Shown here piece after piece: positions 1 through 9,116 of a stretch of 64,000 bases of DNA. The notes beneath the pieces are model-generated. The model was not told the origin of the DNA and did not search any database. It worked only from the letters and a program-made list of their open reading frames with translations. A program made the position numbers and the translations under genes. Within the stretch, counting starts at the first letter, position 1; each line of letters opens with the position of its first letter. Source of the stretch: Taishania sp. (GTDB lineage Bacteria > Bacteroidota > Bacteroidia > Flavobacteriales_D > Crocinitomicaceae); contig JASLGM010000027.1 of NCBI GenBank assembly GCA_030150045.1, forward strand, positions 1 through 64,000, read 5' to 3'.

Positions 1-51
1 AGACGTTTATTGGTTTCAATTGCTGTTTAACGATTTCCTCTTTTGTTCCGT

Positions 52-80
52 ATACTATATATAATATATAGTGTATATTA
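52..80. repeat. AT-rich near-palindrome
   Basis: ACTATATA and TATATAGT arms face each other around a 3-nt centre. It resembles, but does not match, the CTATATC...GATATAG palindromes elsewhere in the window. No gene covers positions 1-286; this palindrome and the module A repeat are all I see there. Confidence 0.4.
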
Positions 81-91
81 TTTTGAAATGG

Positions 92-276
92 AATTTCGCG
101 TTAAGGATAGTAGTGGTTAGCTTGCCGATTGCATATGTATATCCTTATTATAAGGTAAAGACATTTTTCGTGTACTATATATATAAGAGGATTATTGGAT
201 TTCGGCAACTAGAAACGGATAGCCTGACCCTTTTTCCCCAAAACGTCTTGGGGAAAAAGGGTAACGCCCAAAGAAA
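92..276 (+). repeat. Module A structured repeat, copy 1 (long arm)
   Basis: The module A core is recognisable: TTTCGCGTTA at the 5' end, ACGGATAGCCTGACCC in the middle and AACGCCCAAA at the 3' end. The first arm is much longer than in other copies but is closed by TTGCCGA facing TCGGCAA. The second arm is a long perfect hairpin (CCCTTTTTCCCC facing GGGGAAAAAGGG). It ends 11 bp from the stop codon of the leftward gene at 287. Confidence 0.7.
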
Positions 277-286
277 AAGTACTTTA

Positions 287-760
287 TTAAAACATTTTAT
301 GTGCGGAATGCAACAACAATGCGGCAATGGTATTGGATATAGTCACACCTACCATTATGGCAATGCGGGCATGTTTCTTTTCAATACCGAAAATGTAAGA
401 AGCCATCGTTCCGGAATAAGCCCCAGTCCCTGGCAATGGCATACTTACAAAAAACATAAGTCCCCAAAAACCAAATCGATCGATTTTTTGCTTAAAACGT
501 TTACGGATTTTCTTACCTGAACGCACCGAAAGTTTCTTGTACCACCTATGTTTCCAAAGCTTATCGTTTGCCCAATCCAAGAATGCCCGGCAAAAAGTAA
601 ATGAGAATAGGTTGGCGATCACACAGGTCAAATATAAGGTAAGCGGATCGAGGTTGTTTACGGTTCCAATAGCCAGTGCCATGCGGCCTTCTCCAATTGG
701 TGAAGCACTCATGAGAAAAAGCAATATATAGCAGATTACGAGTTTGTCAATTTTAAACAC
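287..760 (-). CDS. Small multidrug-export-type membrane protein (COG2426-like)
   Basis: A 157-residue hydrophobic protein with about four membrane segments (roughly residues 8-25, 35-58, 95-120 and 130-152) around a basic loop (KLSVRSGKKIRKRFKQKI). The motif MPLPGTGAYSGT in the second half, with the PIGEGR-type element near the N-terminus (residues 21-26), is typical of the Sm_multidrug_ex/COG2426 family. Despite the name, its substrate is unknown. It is a single leftward gene, divergent from prfC, and I see nothing that ties it to a pathway. Confidence 0.75.
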   Translation of the reverse strand: MFKIDKLVICYILLFLMSASPIGEGRMALAIGTVNNLDPLTLYLTCVIANLFSFTFCRAFLDWANDKLWKHRWYKKLSVRSGKKIRKRFKQKIDRFGFWGLMFFVSMPLPGTGAYSGTMASYIFGIEKKHARIAIMVGVTISNTIAALLLHSAHKMF

Positions 761-891
761 AGGCTATTTTTAGTGCAAAAATAAAGCATTTGGTAGGTTT
801 GTGATTCGTGAACACGCATATTTTTTTTACAAAAAAACATCTTTTCAATAGATTTCCAAGTTCTTGTGGTTCGTCAATGGCGCAATCTGCT

Positions 892-899
892 TATCTTTG
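892..899 (+). promoter_or_regulatory. Putative -7 box of prfC
   Basis: TATCTTTG matches the Bacteroidota -7 consensus TAnnTTTG and lies 25 bp before the prfC start. I see no TTG at the expected -33 distance, so this is a partial promoter match. Confidence 0.5.
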
Positions 900-924
900 C
901 TTTTCAATTTAGCAAAAGCATTCA

Positions 925-2514
925 ATGGATAACAACGCAGCAATAGAAAAACGAAGAACGTTTGGTATTATCGCTCACCCCGATGCCGGAAAAACAACAC
1001 TTACGGAGAAACTCTTACTTTTTGGTGGAGCGATTCAAACGGCAGGGGCTGTAAAAAACAATAAAATTAAGAAGGCAGCTACCTCGGATTTCATGGAAAT
1101 TGAAAAACAGAGAGGTATTTCTGTTGCCACTTCGGTAATGGCTTTTGAATATAAAGGAAAGCAAGTAAACATTCTTGACACCCCTGGTCACAAAGATTTT
1201 GCCGAAGACACCTATAGAACATTAACCGCGGTTGACAGTGTTATCCTAGTGATTGACAGTGCAAACGGGGTAGAATCTCAAACTGAAAAACTGATGGAGG
1301 TTTGCCGTATGCGTAATACGCCGGTAATCATTTACGTCAACAAAATGGACCGTGAAGGAAAAGATACCTTTACTTTATTGGATGAATTAGAGGAGAAACT
1401 AGACATAAAAGTTCGTCCACTTACTTGGCCAATTGGTATGGGAGACCGCTTTAAAGGGGTATATAACCTCCGAGATCAACACCTTAATCTTTTCCAGGTC
1501 AATAAAACAAAAATTGCAAAAGACATTGTTTCTATCTCAGACTTAAATGATCCTCAATTGGACGAATATGTAGGTGAAAACTTTGCCAATGAATTACGCG
1601 AAGAGGTTGAAATCATTAATGGGGTTTATGACGAGTTTGATCGCGAAAAATACCTTGCTGGTGAATTAGCTCCTGTATTCTTTGGTTCCGCTGTGAACAA
1701 CTTTGGGGTACAAGAACTTCTAGATATGTTTATTGAAATCTCTCCATCGCCGCGTGGTCGTGAGACAGACGTACGCATGGTAGAACCTTCAGACAAAAAA
1801 TTTACTGGTTTCGTTTTTAAAATTCACGCCAACCTCGACCCTAAACACCGAGACAGAATCGCATTTTTACGCATTGTATCTGGTAAATTTGAACGTAATA
1901 CGTTCTACCAACATGTGCGATCAGACAAAAAAATGAAATTTGCCAATCCAACTTCGTTCATGGCGCAAGACAAATCGATTGTGGAAGAAGCGTATCCAGG
2001 TGATGTAATTGGATTATACGACACCGGAAACTTTAAAATCGGTGACACGCTTACAGAAGGAGAAAAAATGATGTTTAAAGGAATCCCTTCTTTCTCACCC
2101 GAAATTTTCATGGAGTTAGAAAACCTAGATCCAATGAAATCAAAACAACTGGACAAAGGAATCCACCAGTTAACGGACGAAGGTGTTGCCCAAATGTTTA
2201 TCATGCAACCCGGAAATCGTAAAATTGTCGGTACGGTCGGAATGCTACAATTCGAGGTTATTCAATACCGTTTGATCAATGAATACGGAGCAAACTGTCG
2301 ATTTACAGCTAGAAATTTCACTAAAGCAGTGTGGATTACAGCCGAAGACCCTACGGAATTAGAAAACTTTAAACGCGCAAAATCCAATTATTTAGCGAAG
2401 GACAAAGACGACAATCTGGTTTTCTTGGCCGAAACACAGTTCTTATTGAACATGGCGGAGCAAGATTACCCAAAGGTTGTATTCCATAAAACATCTGAAT
2501 TTAAGCTGGATTAA
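925..2514 (+). CDS. prfC: Peptide chain release factor 3 (RF3)
   Basis: A 529-residue translational GTPase of full RF3 length. It recycles RF1/RF2 from the ribosome after termination. The G-domain motifs are intact: AHPDAGKT at residues 17-24 (G1), DTPGH at 85-89 (G3) and NKMD at 139-142 (G4). The domain II/III regions follow, including the family segment KFTGFVFKIHANLDPKHRDR. The ATG at 925 is the only sensible start, and a -7 box lies just upstream. A rho-independent terminator follows directly, so the gene appears monocistronic. Confidence 0.97.
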   Translation: MDNNAAIEKRRTFGIIAHPDAGKTTLTEKLLLFGGAIQTAGAVKNNKIKKAATSDFMEIEKQRGISVATSVMAFEYKGKQVNILDTPGHKDFAEDTYRTLTAVDSVILVIDSANGVESQTEKLMEVCRMRNTPVIIYVNKMDREGKDTFTLLDELEEKLDIKVRPLTWPIGMGDRFKGVYNLRDQHLNLFQVNKTKIAKDIVSISDLNDPQLDEYVGENFANELREEVEIINGVYDEFDREKYLAGELAPVFFGSAVNNFGVQELLDMFIEISPSPRGRETDVRMVEPSDKKFTGFVFKIHANLDPKHRDRIAFLRIVSGKFERNTFYQHVRSDKKMKFANPTSFMAQDKSIVEEAYPGDVIGLYDTGNFKIGDTLTEGEKMMFKGIPSFSPEIFMELENLDPMKSKQLDKGIHQLTDEGVAQMFIMQPGNRKIVGTVGMLQFEVIQYRLINEYGANCRFTARNFTKAVWITAEDPTELENFKRAKSNYLAKDKDDNLVFLAETQFLLNMAEQDYPKVVFHKTSEFKLD

Positions 2515-2532
2515 TCACAGCTAATGCATATG

Positions 2533-2560
2533 AAAGGGAGCCTAGCGTTCCCTTTTTTTT
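2533..2560 (+). terminator. Terminator of prfC
   Basis: The hairpin AAAGGGAGC / GTTCCCTTT is followed by a run of eight T, 19 bp after the prfC stop. Between here and the next terminator (2561-2731) is a locally GC-rich stretch in which I can support no gene. Confidence 0.85.
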
Positions 2561-2731
2561 ATCTTTTTGTAGAGGCGCCTGCTTCGCAACGCTATGTTTT
2601 GGGCTCCGCTACGCTCGGTCCACATGCGTGGGACTAAACCCTTCACAGCGCTGGCGGGAAATCCATTTTCAATCATTCGCTCAAATAGAAAAACTTCCAT
2701 TTCCACGTCCATCAAAAAATCTAAAAGAAAC

Positions 2732-2764
2732 AAAAAACGCATTTCAAAATGAAATGCGTTTTTG
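2732..2764. terminator. Bidirectional terminator
   Basis: A perfect hairpin (AAAAACGCATTTC facing GAAATGCGTTTTT, 5-nt loop) has A and T runs on both sides. It sits immediately after the stop of the leftward operon ending at 2767 and could also stop read-through from prfC. Confidence 0.88.
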
Positions 2765-2766
2765 TA

Positions 2767-3237
2767 TTATTTAATCCATTCTTTCAAAAGGTGCCAATCT
2801 TCTCGCTTGGACAACGTTCCCTTTTGATGATCAATTTGCAAAAATTCGTGTTCCAAGCCGTTGGTCAACAACAAATAATCAACTTTCAATTCTTTGTGAT
2901 AATGTCCCGCTTGAAACAATGTAGCTTCGGAAACTGGAACACTTGTTGCTTTACATTCCACAATTAACTTAGGTTCTCCCCATTGATTGACAGCTACTAA
3001 ATCGCAACGTCGAATCATATCATTTACTTTTATTCCCATTTCTGCTACCAAACGCTCTTCCGGAACCCCAAGATCATTAACCAAATAATGGATTACATGT
3101 TGTCGCACCCATTCTTCAGGCGTTACCACCAATCGCTTTTTCCTTAATATACACCAAACATAGATTTTACCATCTGATTTGGTCAACTTTAAAGGCGCTT
3201 TTGGTAATTGTAAGGGTTGTATTACTTTTAAATTCAC
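2767..3237 (-). CDS. HsdR-N-like type I restriction R-subunit domain protein
   Basis: A 156-residue stand-alone protein of the HSDR_N_2 family, which carries a PD-(D/E)XK nuclease fold. The likely active-site elements are RRCDLVAVNQWGEPKLIVECKA (D near 80, ExK near 93-95). Its 5' end overlaps the alanine dehydrogenase stop by 4 bp (ATGA), so it is the last gene of the porX-tsaE-ald operon. Stand-alone proteins of this kind are common in Bacteroidota, and no methylase or specificity subunit lies nearby. It is therefore probably not a restriction enzyme; its function is unknown. Confidence 0.8.
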   Translation of the reverse strand: MNLKVIQPLQLPKAPLKLTKSDGKIYVWCILRKKRLVVTPEEWVRQHVIHYLVNDLGVPEERLVAEMGIKVNDMIRRCDLVAVNQWGEPKLIVECKATSVPVSEATLFQAGHYHKELKVDYLLLTNGLEHEFLQIDHQKGTLSKREDWHLLKEWIK

Positions 3238-4466
3238 AGTCCTTTTTTAAATCCCATCATCAATAAATTAATGTCTTTGAATTTCAAGTCAAAAACCTTT
3301 CCGAGCACTTCGCTTGTCAAAACACCTTTATATATATACACACCAGATCTAAACCCTTCATCGTTGATGAGTAAATTCTCGCACCCACCATTTTCTCCCA
3401 TTTCTAAAAGAACCGGAGTTAAAATATTTGACAATGCGAAAGAAGCCGTTCTTGAAATACGTGATGCAATATTGGGCACACAATAATGTACAACTCCATG
3501 CCTCACGTAGGTTGGTGAATTATGATTGGTCATACTTGAGGTTTCAAAGCACCCACCTTGATCAATGGAAACATCGACAATTACAGCACCTTGCTTCATA
3601 CGCTCAACCATTTGCTCGTTAACCACGCATGGTGTTCGTCCATAATTACCACGCAAAGCACCAATCACTACATCAGCACGCCTCAACGCTTTACCTAACA
3701 CTTTTGGTTGAATCACAGAAGTGTAAATCCGTGTACCTATGTTATTCTGTAAGCGTCCTAGTCTACTTAATGAATTATCGAAAATTTTAACACTTGCTCC
3801 TAATCCTAGTGCTGCACGCGCAGCAAACTCGCCCACAGTTCCCGCTCCAAGAATCACAACCTCAGTTGGCTTAACCCCTGTCACACCTCCTAATATCATT
3901 CCTTTTCCAGAACTGTAAGAAGATAATAATTCTCCGGCAATTAAGATCGACGAAGTCCCTGCAATCTCTCCCATTGAGCGCACAATGGTATAAACACCAG
4001 CTTCATCCTGAATATAATCCCACGCAATCGCGGTGATTTTTTTCTCCATTAATTTTTGAAGAATCGCTTTTGGTTGCGTAGAAATCTGCAAAGCAGAAAT
4101 CAAGGTTTGATTGCCGGGCATCATCTCCACTTCTTCTGCTGAAGGAGGTGCTACCTTAAAAACAAGGTCACATTTGAAAATATCTTCAGTTGTGTATACA
4201 ATTTCTGCTCCTGCTTCGCTGTATTCATGATCTGTAAAGTTTGCTCCATCCCCACAAGTAGATTCCATTTTAACACGATGTCCGTTTGCCACTAAAAGCG
4301 CAACTGCCTCAGGAACGAGCGCTACCCTTTTCTCCTGAAAAGACACTTCTTTTGGAACGCCAATAAACAATTGTTTTCTACGTTTTCCAATTTCCAACAT
4401 TTCTTCTTTGGGCAATAAACTACCGCATTCTAACAAATGCTTCAACACTTCGGGACTTGCAATCAT
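3234..4466 (-). CDS. ald: Alanine dehydrogenase
   Basis: A 410-residue NAD-dependent enzyme for reversible deamination of L-alanine to pyruvate and ammonia. The N-terminal AlaDh/PNT domain shows GVPKEVSFQEKRVALVPEA. The Rossmann domain shows VVILGAGTVGE followed by DVSIDQGGCFETS, both characteristic of the family. The N-terminal extension of about 35 residues (LLPKEEMLEIGKRRKQL) is the form usual in Bacteroidota. Start and stop overlap tsaE and the HsdR-N-like gene by 4 bp each, so translation is probably coupled. Confidence 0.93.
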   Translation of the reverse strand: MIASPEVLKHLLECGSLLPKEEMLEIGKRRKQLFIGVPKEVSFQEKRVALVPEAVALLVANGHRVKMESTCGDGANFTDHEYSEAGAEIVYTTEDIFKCDLVFKVAPPSAEEVEMMPGNQTLISALQISTQPKAILQKLMEKKITAIAWDYIQDEAGVYTIVRSMGEIAGTSSILIAGELLSSYSSGKGMILGGVTGVKPTEVVILGAGTVGEFAARAALGLGASVKIFDNSLSRLGRLQNNIGTRIYTSVIQPKVLGKALRRADVVIGALRGNYGRTPCVVNEQMVERMKQGAVIVDVSIDQGGCFETSSMTNHNSPTYVRHGVVHYCVPNIASRISRTASFALSNILTPVLLEMGENGGCENLLINDEGFRSGVYIYKGVLTSEVLGKVFDLKFKDINLLMMGFKKGL

Positions 4467-4888
4467 GACTTCACGTGTATTTCTCTAACATTATCATTTC
4501 TATGTTTCACCTCTACCCAAATGGTATCAGAGGGCAAAATTCCGGCAGCTTGTTCGGGCCATTCTACAAAACAAAAGGCGTTAGAATAAAACAACTCCTC
4601 GATTCCAGCCTCCATCGCTTCCTCTTCATCCATTAAGCGATAAAGATCAAAATGAAGTATTTCTCCAAACATAGGGCTCTCATAACTATTCACTAAGGAA
4701 TAAGTGGGGGATCCATCCGGTTCCTCCACCCCCATTGCTTTTAACACTTGGACGATAAAGGTAGTTTTACCAGCTCCCATATCCCCTTTGAAAGCAAATA
4801 CTTTCGCCTCTGATATATTATCTACAAATTCTTTTGCTACTCTCGGAACGTCCGAGATTTCTTTCATTTCATAAATGATTTCTTCCAC
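4463..4888 (-). CDS. tsaE: tRNA threonylcarbamoyladenosine biosynthesis ATPase TsaE
   Basis: A 141-residue P-loop protein needed for the t6A37 modification of ANN-decoding tRNAs, acting with TsaB, TsaC and TsaD. Walker A is GDMGAGKTT (residues 35-43), followed by the family signature SPTYSLVNSYE and a Walker-B-like HFDLYR. The length is normal for the family. It sits 3 bp downstream of porX and overlaps ald by 4 bp. The linkage to porX is positional; no functional connection can be read from the sequence. Confidence 0.95.
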   Translation of the reverse strand: MEEIIYEMKEISDVPRVAKEFVDNISEAKVFAFKGDMGAGKTTFIVQVLKAMGVEEPDGSPTYSLVNSYESPMFGEILHFDLYRLMDEEEAMEAGIEELFYSNAFCFVEWPEQAAGILPSDTIWVEVKHRNDNVREIHVKS

Positions 4889-4891
4889 GTA

Positions 4892-6439
4892 CTAAACTTT
4901 GGGATTAAGAACTATCATAGGTATCATCATTTCCTCCATGGAAATCCCTCCATGTTGGAACGTATCTGCGTACATCTGTACAAATTTATTATAGTTGTTC
5001 GGGTAAACAAAATAATCTTGTTGTCTTGCAAACACAAACTCAGAGCTTACATTTGCTTTTGGTAGATAAGCTTTTTCAGCATTACTCACCCTAAAAACTT
5101 CCTTTTCATTGTAGGATAAATTTCGCCCTGTTTTGTAACGAAGGTTTGTATTCGTCGATCGCTCCCCCACAATACGAATAGGGTCAGTAACCTTAACCGT
5201 ACCGTGATCGGTTGTAATGATCAATTTGATTTTCTGCTCCGCAATGCGTTTTATCAAATCCAACAGGGGGGAGTGCTCAAACCACGATTTTGTAATCGAT
5301 CGATAAGAAGCTTCATCATCTGCTAACTCTTTTATGACGTCCATTTCTGTACGAGCATGTGACAACATATCTACAAAATTGTACACCACCACATTCAGTT
5401 GATTATCTTTCATGTGATTGAATTGTTCAGCTAATTTTTTTCCAGCGTTCAAATTCGTCACTTTGGTATACGACCATTTATAATTTTTCCCAAGGCGCTT
5501 CAAATTCGCTGCTAAGAAATCCTGCTCAAATTGATTTTTACTTCCTTCATCATCCTCTTCTTTCCATAAATCTGGATGTTTTCTTGCAATTTCTAAAGGC
5601 ATTAACCCTGCAAAAAAAGCATTTCTAGCATAATGCGTTGCTGTTGGCAGAATAGAGAAAATGATTTCATCCTTTTCAATTGTAAAGTATTTTGAGATAA
5701 TTGGTTCAATCACCTTCCATTGATCAAAACGTAAGTTATCAATTAAAATCACAAACGTTTTTTCTTTATCTGCTTCAGGAATCACAAATTGACGCATAGC
5801 ATTGTGAATCATGTGTGGAGCATCATCGTCTCCGTTTAACCAATCGATATAATTGTTTTCGACAAATTTATAGAACAAGTTATTCGCTTCTTTCTTTTGC
5901 ATGCGTAAAATCTCGTGCATCCCTGGATTATCAGCGCCATGTAGCTCCAGTTCCCAGAACACCAATTTACGATAAATTTCTTCCCATTCCTCAGCATCCA
6001 TGCGTGCACTTAATTGCATACCTAACTGTCTAAATTCTTGTTGGTAATTAGATGATGTTTTCTGAGAAACCAATTTTTGTTGATCCAAAATTTTCTTTAA
6101 ACTCAACAAGATTTGATTCGGATTAACTGGCTTAATCAAGTAATCCGAGATTTTTGAACCAATTGCCTCTTCCATAATAAACTCTTCTTCACTCTTAGTG
6201 ATCATAATTATGGGCATAAGTGGCTTTTTCTCCTTGATGCGTTGTAAAGCTTCAAGACCTGAAATCCCTGGCATATTTTCATCTAAGAAAACAACGTGGA
6301 AATCTTGTTCATCAACGGCATCCACTGCATCCACTCCATTATTTACTGCAGTCACTTCATATCCTTTTTGCTGCAAAAAAAGGATGTGCGGTTTCAACAT
6401 TTCTATTTCATCATCCGCCCAGAGGATTTTCACTTGCAT
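4892..6439 (-). CDS. porX: PorX-type response regulator with PglZ phosphatase domain
   Basis: A 515-residue two-domain regulator. The N-terminal receiver domain (1-120) has acidic D9/D10, the phospho-acceptor D53 in FLDENMPG and K103 in LIKPV. The rest is a PglZ/alkaline-phosphatase-like domain with IDNLRFDQW and ITTDHGTVKV as metal-site candidates. PorX is known in Porphyromonas and Flavobacterium as a regulator of T9SS genes, partnered with the kinase PorY and sigma factor SigP. No porY is in the window. The gene heads a leftward operon with tsaE, ald and the HsdR-N-like gene, and T9SS cargo is abundant here. Confidence 0.93.
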   Translation of the reverse strand: MQVKILWADDEIEMLKPHILFLQQKGYEVTAVNNGVDAVDAVDEQDFHVVFLDENMPGISGLEALQRIKEKKPLMPIIMITKSEEEFIMEEAIGSKISDYLIKPVNPNQILLSLKKILDQQKLVSQKTSSNYQQEFRQLGMQLSARMDAEEWEEIYRKLVFWELELHGADNPGMHEILRMQKKEANNLFYKFVENNYIDWLNGDDDAPHMIHNAMRQFVIPEADKEKTFVILIDNLRFDQWKVIEPIISKYFTIEKDEIIFSILPTATHYARNAFFAGLMPLEIARKHPDLWKEEDDEGSKNQFEQDFLAANLKRLGKNYKWSYTKVTNLNAGKKLAEQFNHMKDNQLNVVVYNFVDMLSHARTEMDVIKELADDEASYRSITKSWFEHSPLLDLIKRIAEQKIKLIITTDHGTVKVTDPIRIVGERSTNTNLRYKTGRNLSYNEKEVFRVSNAEKAYLPKANVSSEFVFARQQDYFVYPNNYNKFVQMYADTFQHGGISMEEMMIPMIVLNPKV

Positions 6440-6461
6440 ACACTTTGTTTTTCTCTTGATT

Positions 6462-6469
6462 CAAACGTA
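6462..6469 (-). promoter_or_regulatory. Putative -7 box of the porX operon
   Basis: On the minus strand this reads TACGTTTG, a full match to TAnnTTTG, 23 bp before the porX start. No convincing -33 TTG is visible. Confidence 0.4.
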
Positions 6470-6576
6470 AATTTAAAGATAATGTTTTGTTTACGCCTGA
6501 AATCCTCAATCCAATAACAGCCAAAAAATCACATTAACGCATTATTTTCACTAATTTTACGGGGTAAAGCAACAGT

Positions 6577-7818
6577 ATGAACACATTGAACACTTCCACC
6601 AGCAACAAGAAAAAGATTTTCAACGATCCCGTTTATGGTTTTATTGCCATTCCTAACTCGTTCATCTTCGATTTGGTAGAACACCCATACATGCAACGTC
6701 TACGACGAATTAAGCAACTGGGAATGTCTCATTTGGTTTATCCAGGAGCTTTACACACCCGTTTTCACCACGTCCTTGGTGCCATGCACTTGATGAATTT
6801 AGCTGTTCAAGTCATTCGAAGAAAAGGACATGAAATCACCGAAGAAGAAGAAACCGCCGTGTTGACAGCCATTTTACTACACGACATTGGCCACGGACCT
6901 TTCTCTCACGCCTTGGAATACGATATCGTAAGCGGTGTAAGCCACGAGGACATCTCTAGCTTCATGATTGAACGCCTAGAAGAACAATTTGGCGATAAAA
7001 TGAAAATGGCTTTACAAATCTTTACCAATCAATACCACAAACCATTCCTTTATCAATTGGTTTCCTCTCAATTAGATATGGATAGAATGGATTACTTAAA
7101 CCGCGACAGTTTTTACACGGGAGTAAGCGAAGGTCACATTGGCTCAAGCCGAATCATTGAGATGCTAAACGTTCACGACGGACAATTAGTATTAGAAGAA
7201 AAAGGAATTTACAGCATCGAAAAGTTCATCACCGCGCGCCGATTAATGTATTGGCAAGTTTACCTACACAAAACAGTCGTTTCTGCAGAACACTTACTTA
7301 TTTTGGCCTTACGTAGAGCCAAACAATTGATACGTGAAGGCGCCGAACTCTTTGCTTCACCTGCACTACAGTTTTTCATGAAGAACAACGTGACCACCAA
7401 CGACTTCAAACAAAACCCTGCCATTTTGGACACATTCGCCCAATTAGACGACTACGACATCATGGGGGCAATAAAAGTTTGGCAATTTGCGGATGATCGC
7501 ATCTTGGCAGATTTAAGCAAACGCATAGTAGAACGAAAATTATTTAAGATAAAACTTGCCAAAGCACCTTTCGACACCGAATTAATCACAGCGAAAAAAG
7601 CTGAGATAAGCACCCGTTTAAACCTTTCGGAAAACGAGATCAATTATTATGTAATTACCGACAAATTGGTCAACAACGCTTACACGCAAGAGAAACAGAA
7701 CATTAAAATACTGATGAAAGACGGAAGCATTCAAGACCTTGCTGAAGCCGTGGACAACTACAACATTTCCGCGTTAGCTAAACCCGTTGAGAAATACTTT
7801 TTGTGCTATCCCGCCTAA
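6577..7818 (+). CDS. HD-domain phosphohydrolase (dNTPase/SAMHD1-like family)
   Basis: A 413-residue HD-superfamily metal-dependent phosphohydrolase. The metal-binding series is visible: TRFHHVLGAMHL (H64/H65), LLHDIGHGPFSH (HD at 102-103) and DRMDYLNRDS near residue 172. The opening DPVYGFIAIPNSFIFDLVEHPYMQRLRRIKQLG is the classic start of the COG1078 family, whose members hydrolyse nucleotides; the substrate of this one is unknown. It is divergent from porX and followed by a module B repeat. Confidence 0.88.
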   Translation: MNTLNTSTSNKKKIFNDPVYGFIAIPNSFIFDLVEHPYMQRLRRIKQLGMSHLVYPGALHTRFHHVLGAMHLMNLAVQVIRRKGHEITEEEETAVLTAILLHDIGHGPFSHALEYDIVSGVSHEDISSFMIERLEEQFGDKMKMALQIFTNQYHKPFLYQLVSSQLDMDRMDYLNRDSFYTGVSEGHIGSSRIIEMLNVHDGQLVLEEKGIYSIEKFITARRLMYWQVYLHKTVVSAEHLLILALRRAKQLIREGAELFASPALQFFMKNNVTTNDFKQNPAILDTFAQLDDYDIMGAIKVWQFADDRILADLSKRIVERKLFKIKLAKAPFDTELITAKKAEISTRLNLSENEINYYVITDKLVNNAYTQEKQNIKILMKDGSIQDLAEAVDNYNISALAKPVEKYFLCYPA

Positions 7819-7850
7819 CAGTTTTCTAAATCAAGATTTTTTCCTTTATC

Positions 7851-7999
7851 AGGCAGCCATCATCGGTCTACAGGTTTTAGTAAACTTCGCAAAAGCAGTT
7901 CACGATTTGCTTGCCACGTGCTTCCGTTGGTCGCAGTGCCAAACAAGCGTTCACATCCTTTTGCCTGCGTTCAGCTATCACTCTTCCGCCCGGGCTGAA
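7851..7999 (+). repeat. Module B structured repeat, copy 1
   Basis: It starts GGCAGCCATCATCGG, contains the core CACGTGCTTCCGTTGGTCGC, and ends CCGCCCGGGCTGAA. The stretch beside the core, TTGCTTG facing CAAACAAGC, can form a stem. The remainder of the 323-bp gap to 8141 contains no gene. Confidence 0.75.
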
Positions 8000-8130
8000 A
8001 ATCCATTTACAACTTAAGATAAATTGAAACAGTTAACTAAACAGTTTTCGACAAAGTACAACCTTCCGTTTTTTTTTTAAAACAAGAGCAGAACATCACA
8101 AACAACTTTCTAAACAAAAGTTTTGCGCAA

Positions 8131-8154
8131 AAAAAAAGCGCTTATTCGCGCTTT
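8131..8154 (-). terminator. Terminator overlapping the stop of the leftward gene
   Basis: AAAGCGC and GCGCTTT form a stem around the stop codon, with a run of nine A on the plus strand, which is a T run for the leftward transcript. The loop itself holds the TAA. Confidence 0.8.
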
Positions 8155-8798
8155 AACTTTCCGTTTTTCCAGTCGTTGACTAACTTCGACCATGCATAAG
8201 GATTTAAGAGATTAAGCCCTTGCGCTTGTCCTTTAGTGTACAACGCCGTATACATTTGATTTCTTGCATATGCATGTGCTAGCCCTGCATCCACTTTTGT
8301 TCTAGCAGCAATAAATGCCAAGCTTTCACCCGACAATTCTCTTTGCGCACGTCTAAGCGCATCGTCCGTAACATCCATTTCAACAAAATATTTTGCGAAT
8401 TGCTCCCTTGTAGGCCAAGGATAAACCGTTACTTCTTCTAATTTAACTGTATCTCTCTGCATCATGTGAATGATGGAATAATAATCATCGCTTAAGCTAT
8501 CCGGAACAATAAAGGTTGATTGTTTGTATCCAAAGTTCGTGAAAAACAAAGTATCCCCTGGCAAAACCACCATTGAGAAATAACCATAATAATCAGACAT
8601 TACCCCTCTATTTGAGGTTAAATCATAAACCGTTGCGTAAGAAAGTCCTTGCGCTTCTGTTTCACTCACAATCACACCAGATAATTGAACCAACTTAGGA
8701 TCATTTGATTTTTCTTGTCCAAAAACACCAGTCACACAAAACAAACTAGCAATGACAACACTGAAAAACAGCTTACTTTTTAACAAACGAATCCTCAT
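8142..8798 (-). CDS. Secreted protein with carboxypeptidase-regulatory-like domain
   Basis: A protein of about 218 residues with a Sec signal peptide (FFSVVIASLFCVTGVFGQ). Residues about 30-110 form a CarboxypepD_reg-like beta-sandwich (LSGVIVSETEAQGLSYATVYD ... GVMSDYYGYFSMVVLPGDTLFF), typical of Bacteroidota envelope proteins. The C-terminal half has no motif I recognise. I chose the ATG at 8798 rather than the upstream in-frame start (8828) because the signal peptide then begins normally at MRIRLLKSK. It is a single gene; its role is unknown. Confidence 0.8.
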   Translation of the reverse strand: MRIRLLKSKLFFSVVIASLFCVTGVFGQEKSNDPKLVQLSGVIVSETEAQGLSYATVYDLTSNRGVMSDYYGYFSMVVLPGDTLFFTNFGYKQSTFIVPDSLSDDYYSIIHMMQRDTVKLEEVTVYPWPTREQFAKYFVEMDVTDDALRRAQRELSGESLAFIAARTKVDAGLAHAYARNQMYTALYTKGQAQGLNLLNPYAWSKLVNDWKNGKLKRE

Positions 8799-8828
8799 TT
8801 TTTTTCTTCTTATTATTCTGTAAAACAA

Positions 8829-9077
8829 CTAAAAATCCCTGAAAAATACAAATTCCTAACGCTTTATTTATTTCTCTTAATCACGAATTGACCAAAGATA
8901 CCAAAGGAAAGGAAACCTCATAATAACGCAGCACTAGCAACTTCCGTTCCAAATTTGAAAAAAAAGGAAAGGAAAAGGAAACCATAAGTAGCATAAAAAC
9001 GCACTACTCAAATTTACAGGTGATAAAAAGTTGTTATTTATTTCACACAACATGCTTACTATAACGATTTTTTTAAT
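8829..9077. other. Intergenic region upstream of guaB with imperfect purine-rich duplication
   Basis: No gene. Two similar stretches (near 8902-8935 and 8965-9008) share AAAGGAAA...GGAAACC followed by CATAA and ACGCA-CACTA, suggesting an old, diverged tandem duplication. No riboswitch motif was recognised. Confidence 0.4.
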
Positions 9078-9085
9078 TAAATTTG
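9078..9085 (+). promoter_or_regulatory. Putative -7 box of guaB
   Basis: TAAATTTG matches TAnnTTTG, 31 bp before the guaB ATG. No clear -33 element at standard spacing. Confidence 0.45.
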
Positions 9086-9116
9086 CAAGAATTTATTAAT
9101 CAAAAAGTAAGTTCGA

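Noticed and set aside
2767..3237. Type I restriction system
   Set aside because: Only an HsdR-N-like domain is present, with no HsdM, HsdS or helicase part, and it sits in a housekeeping operon.
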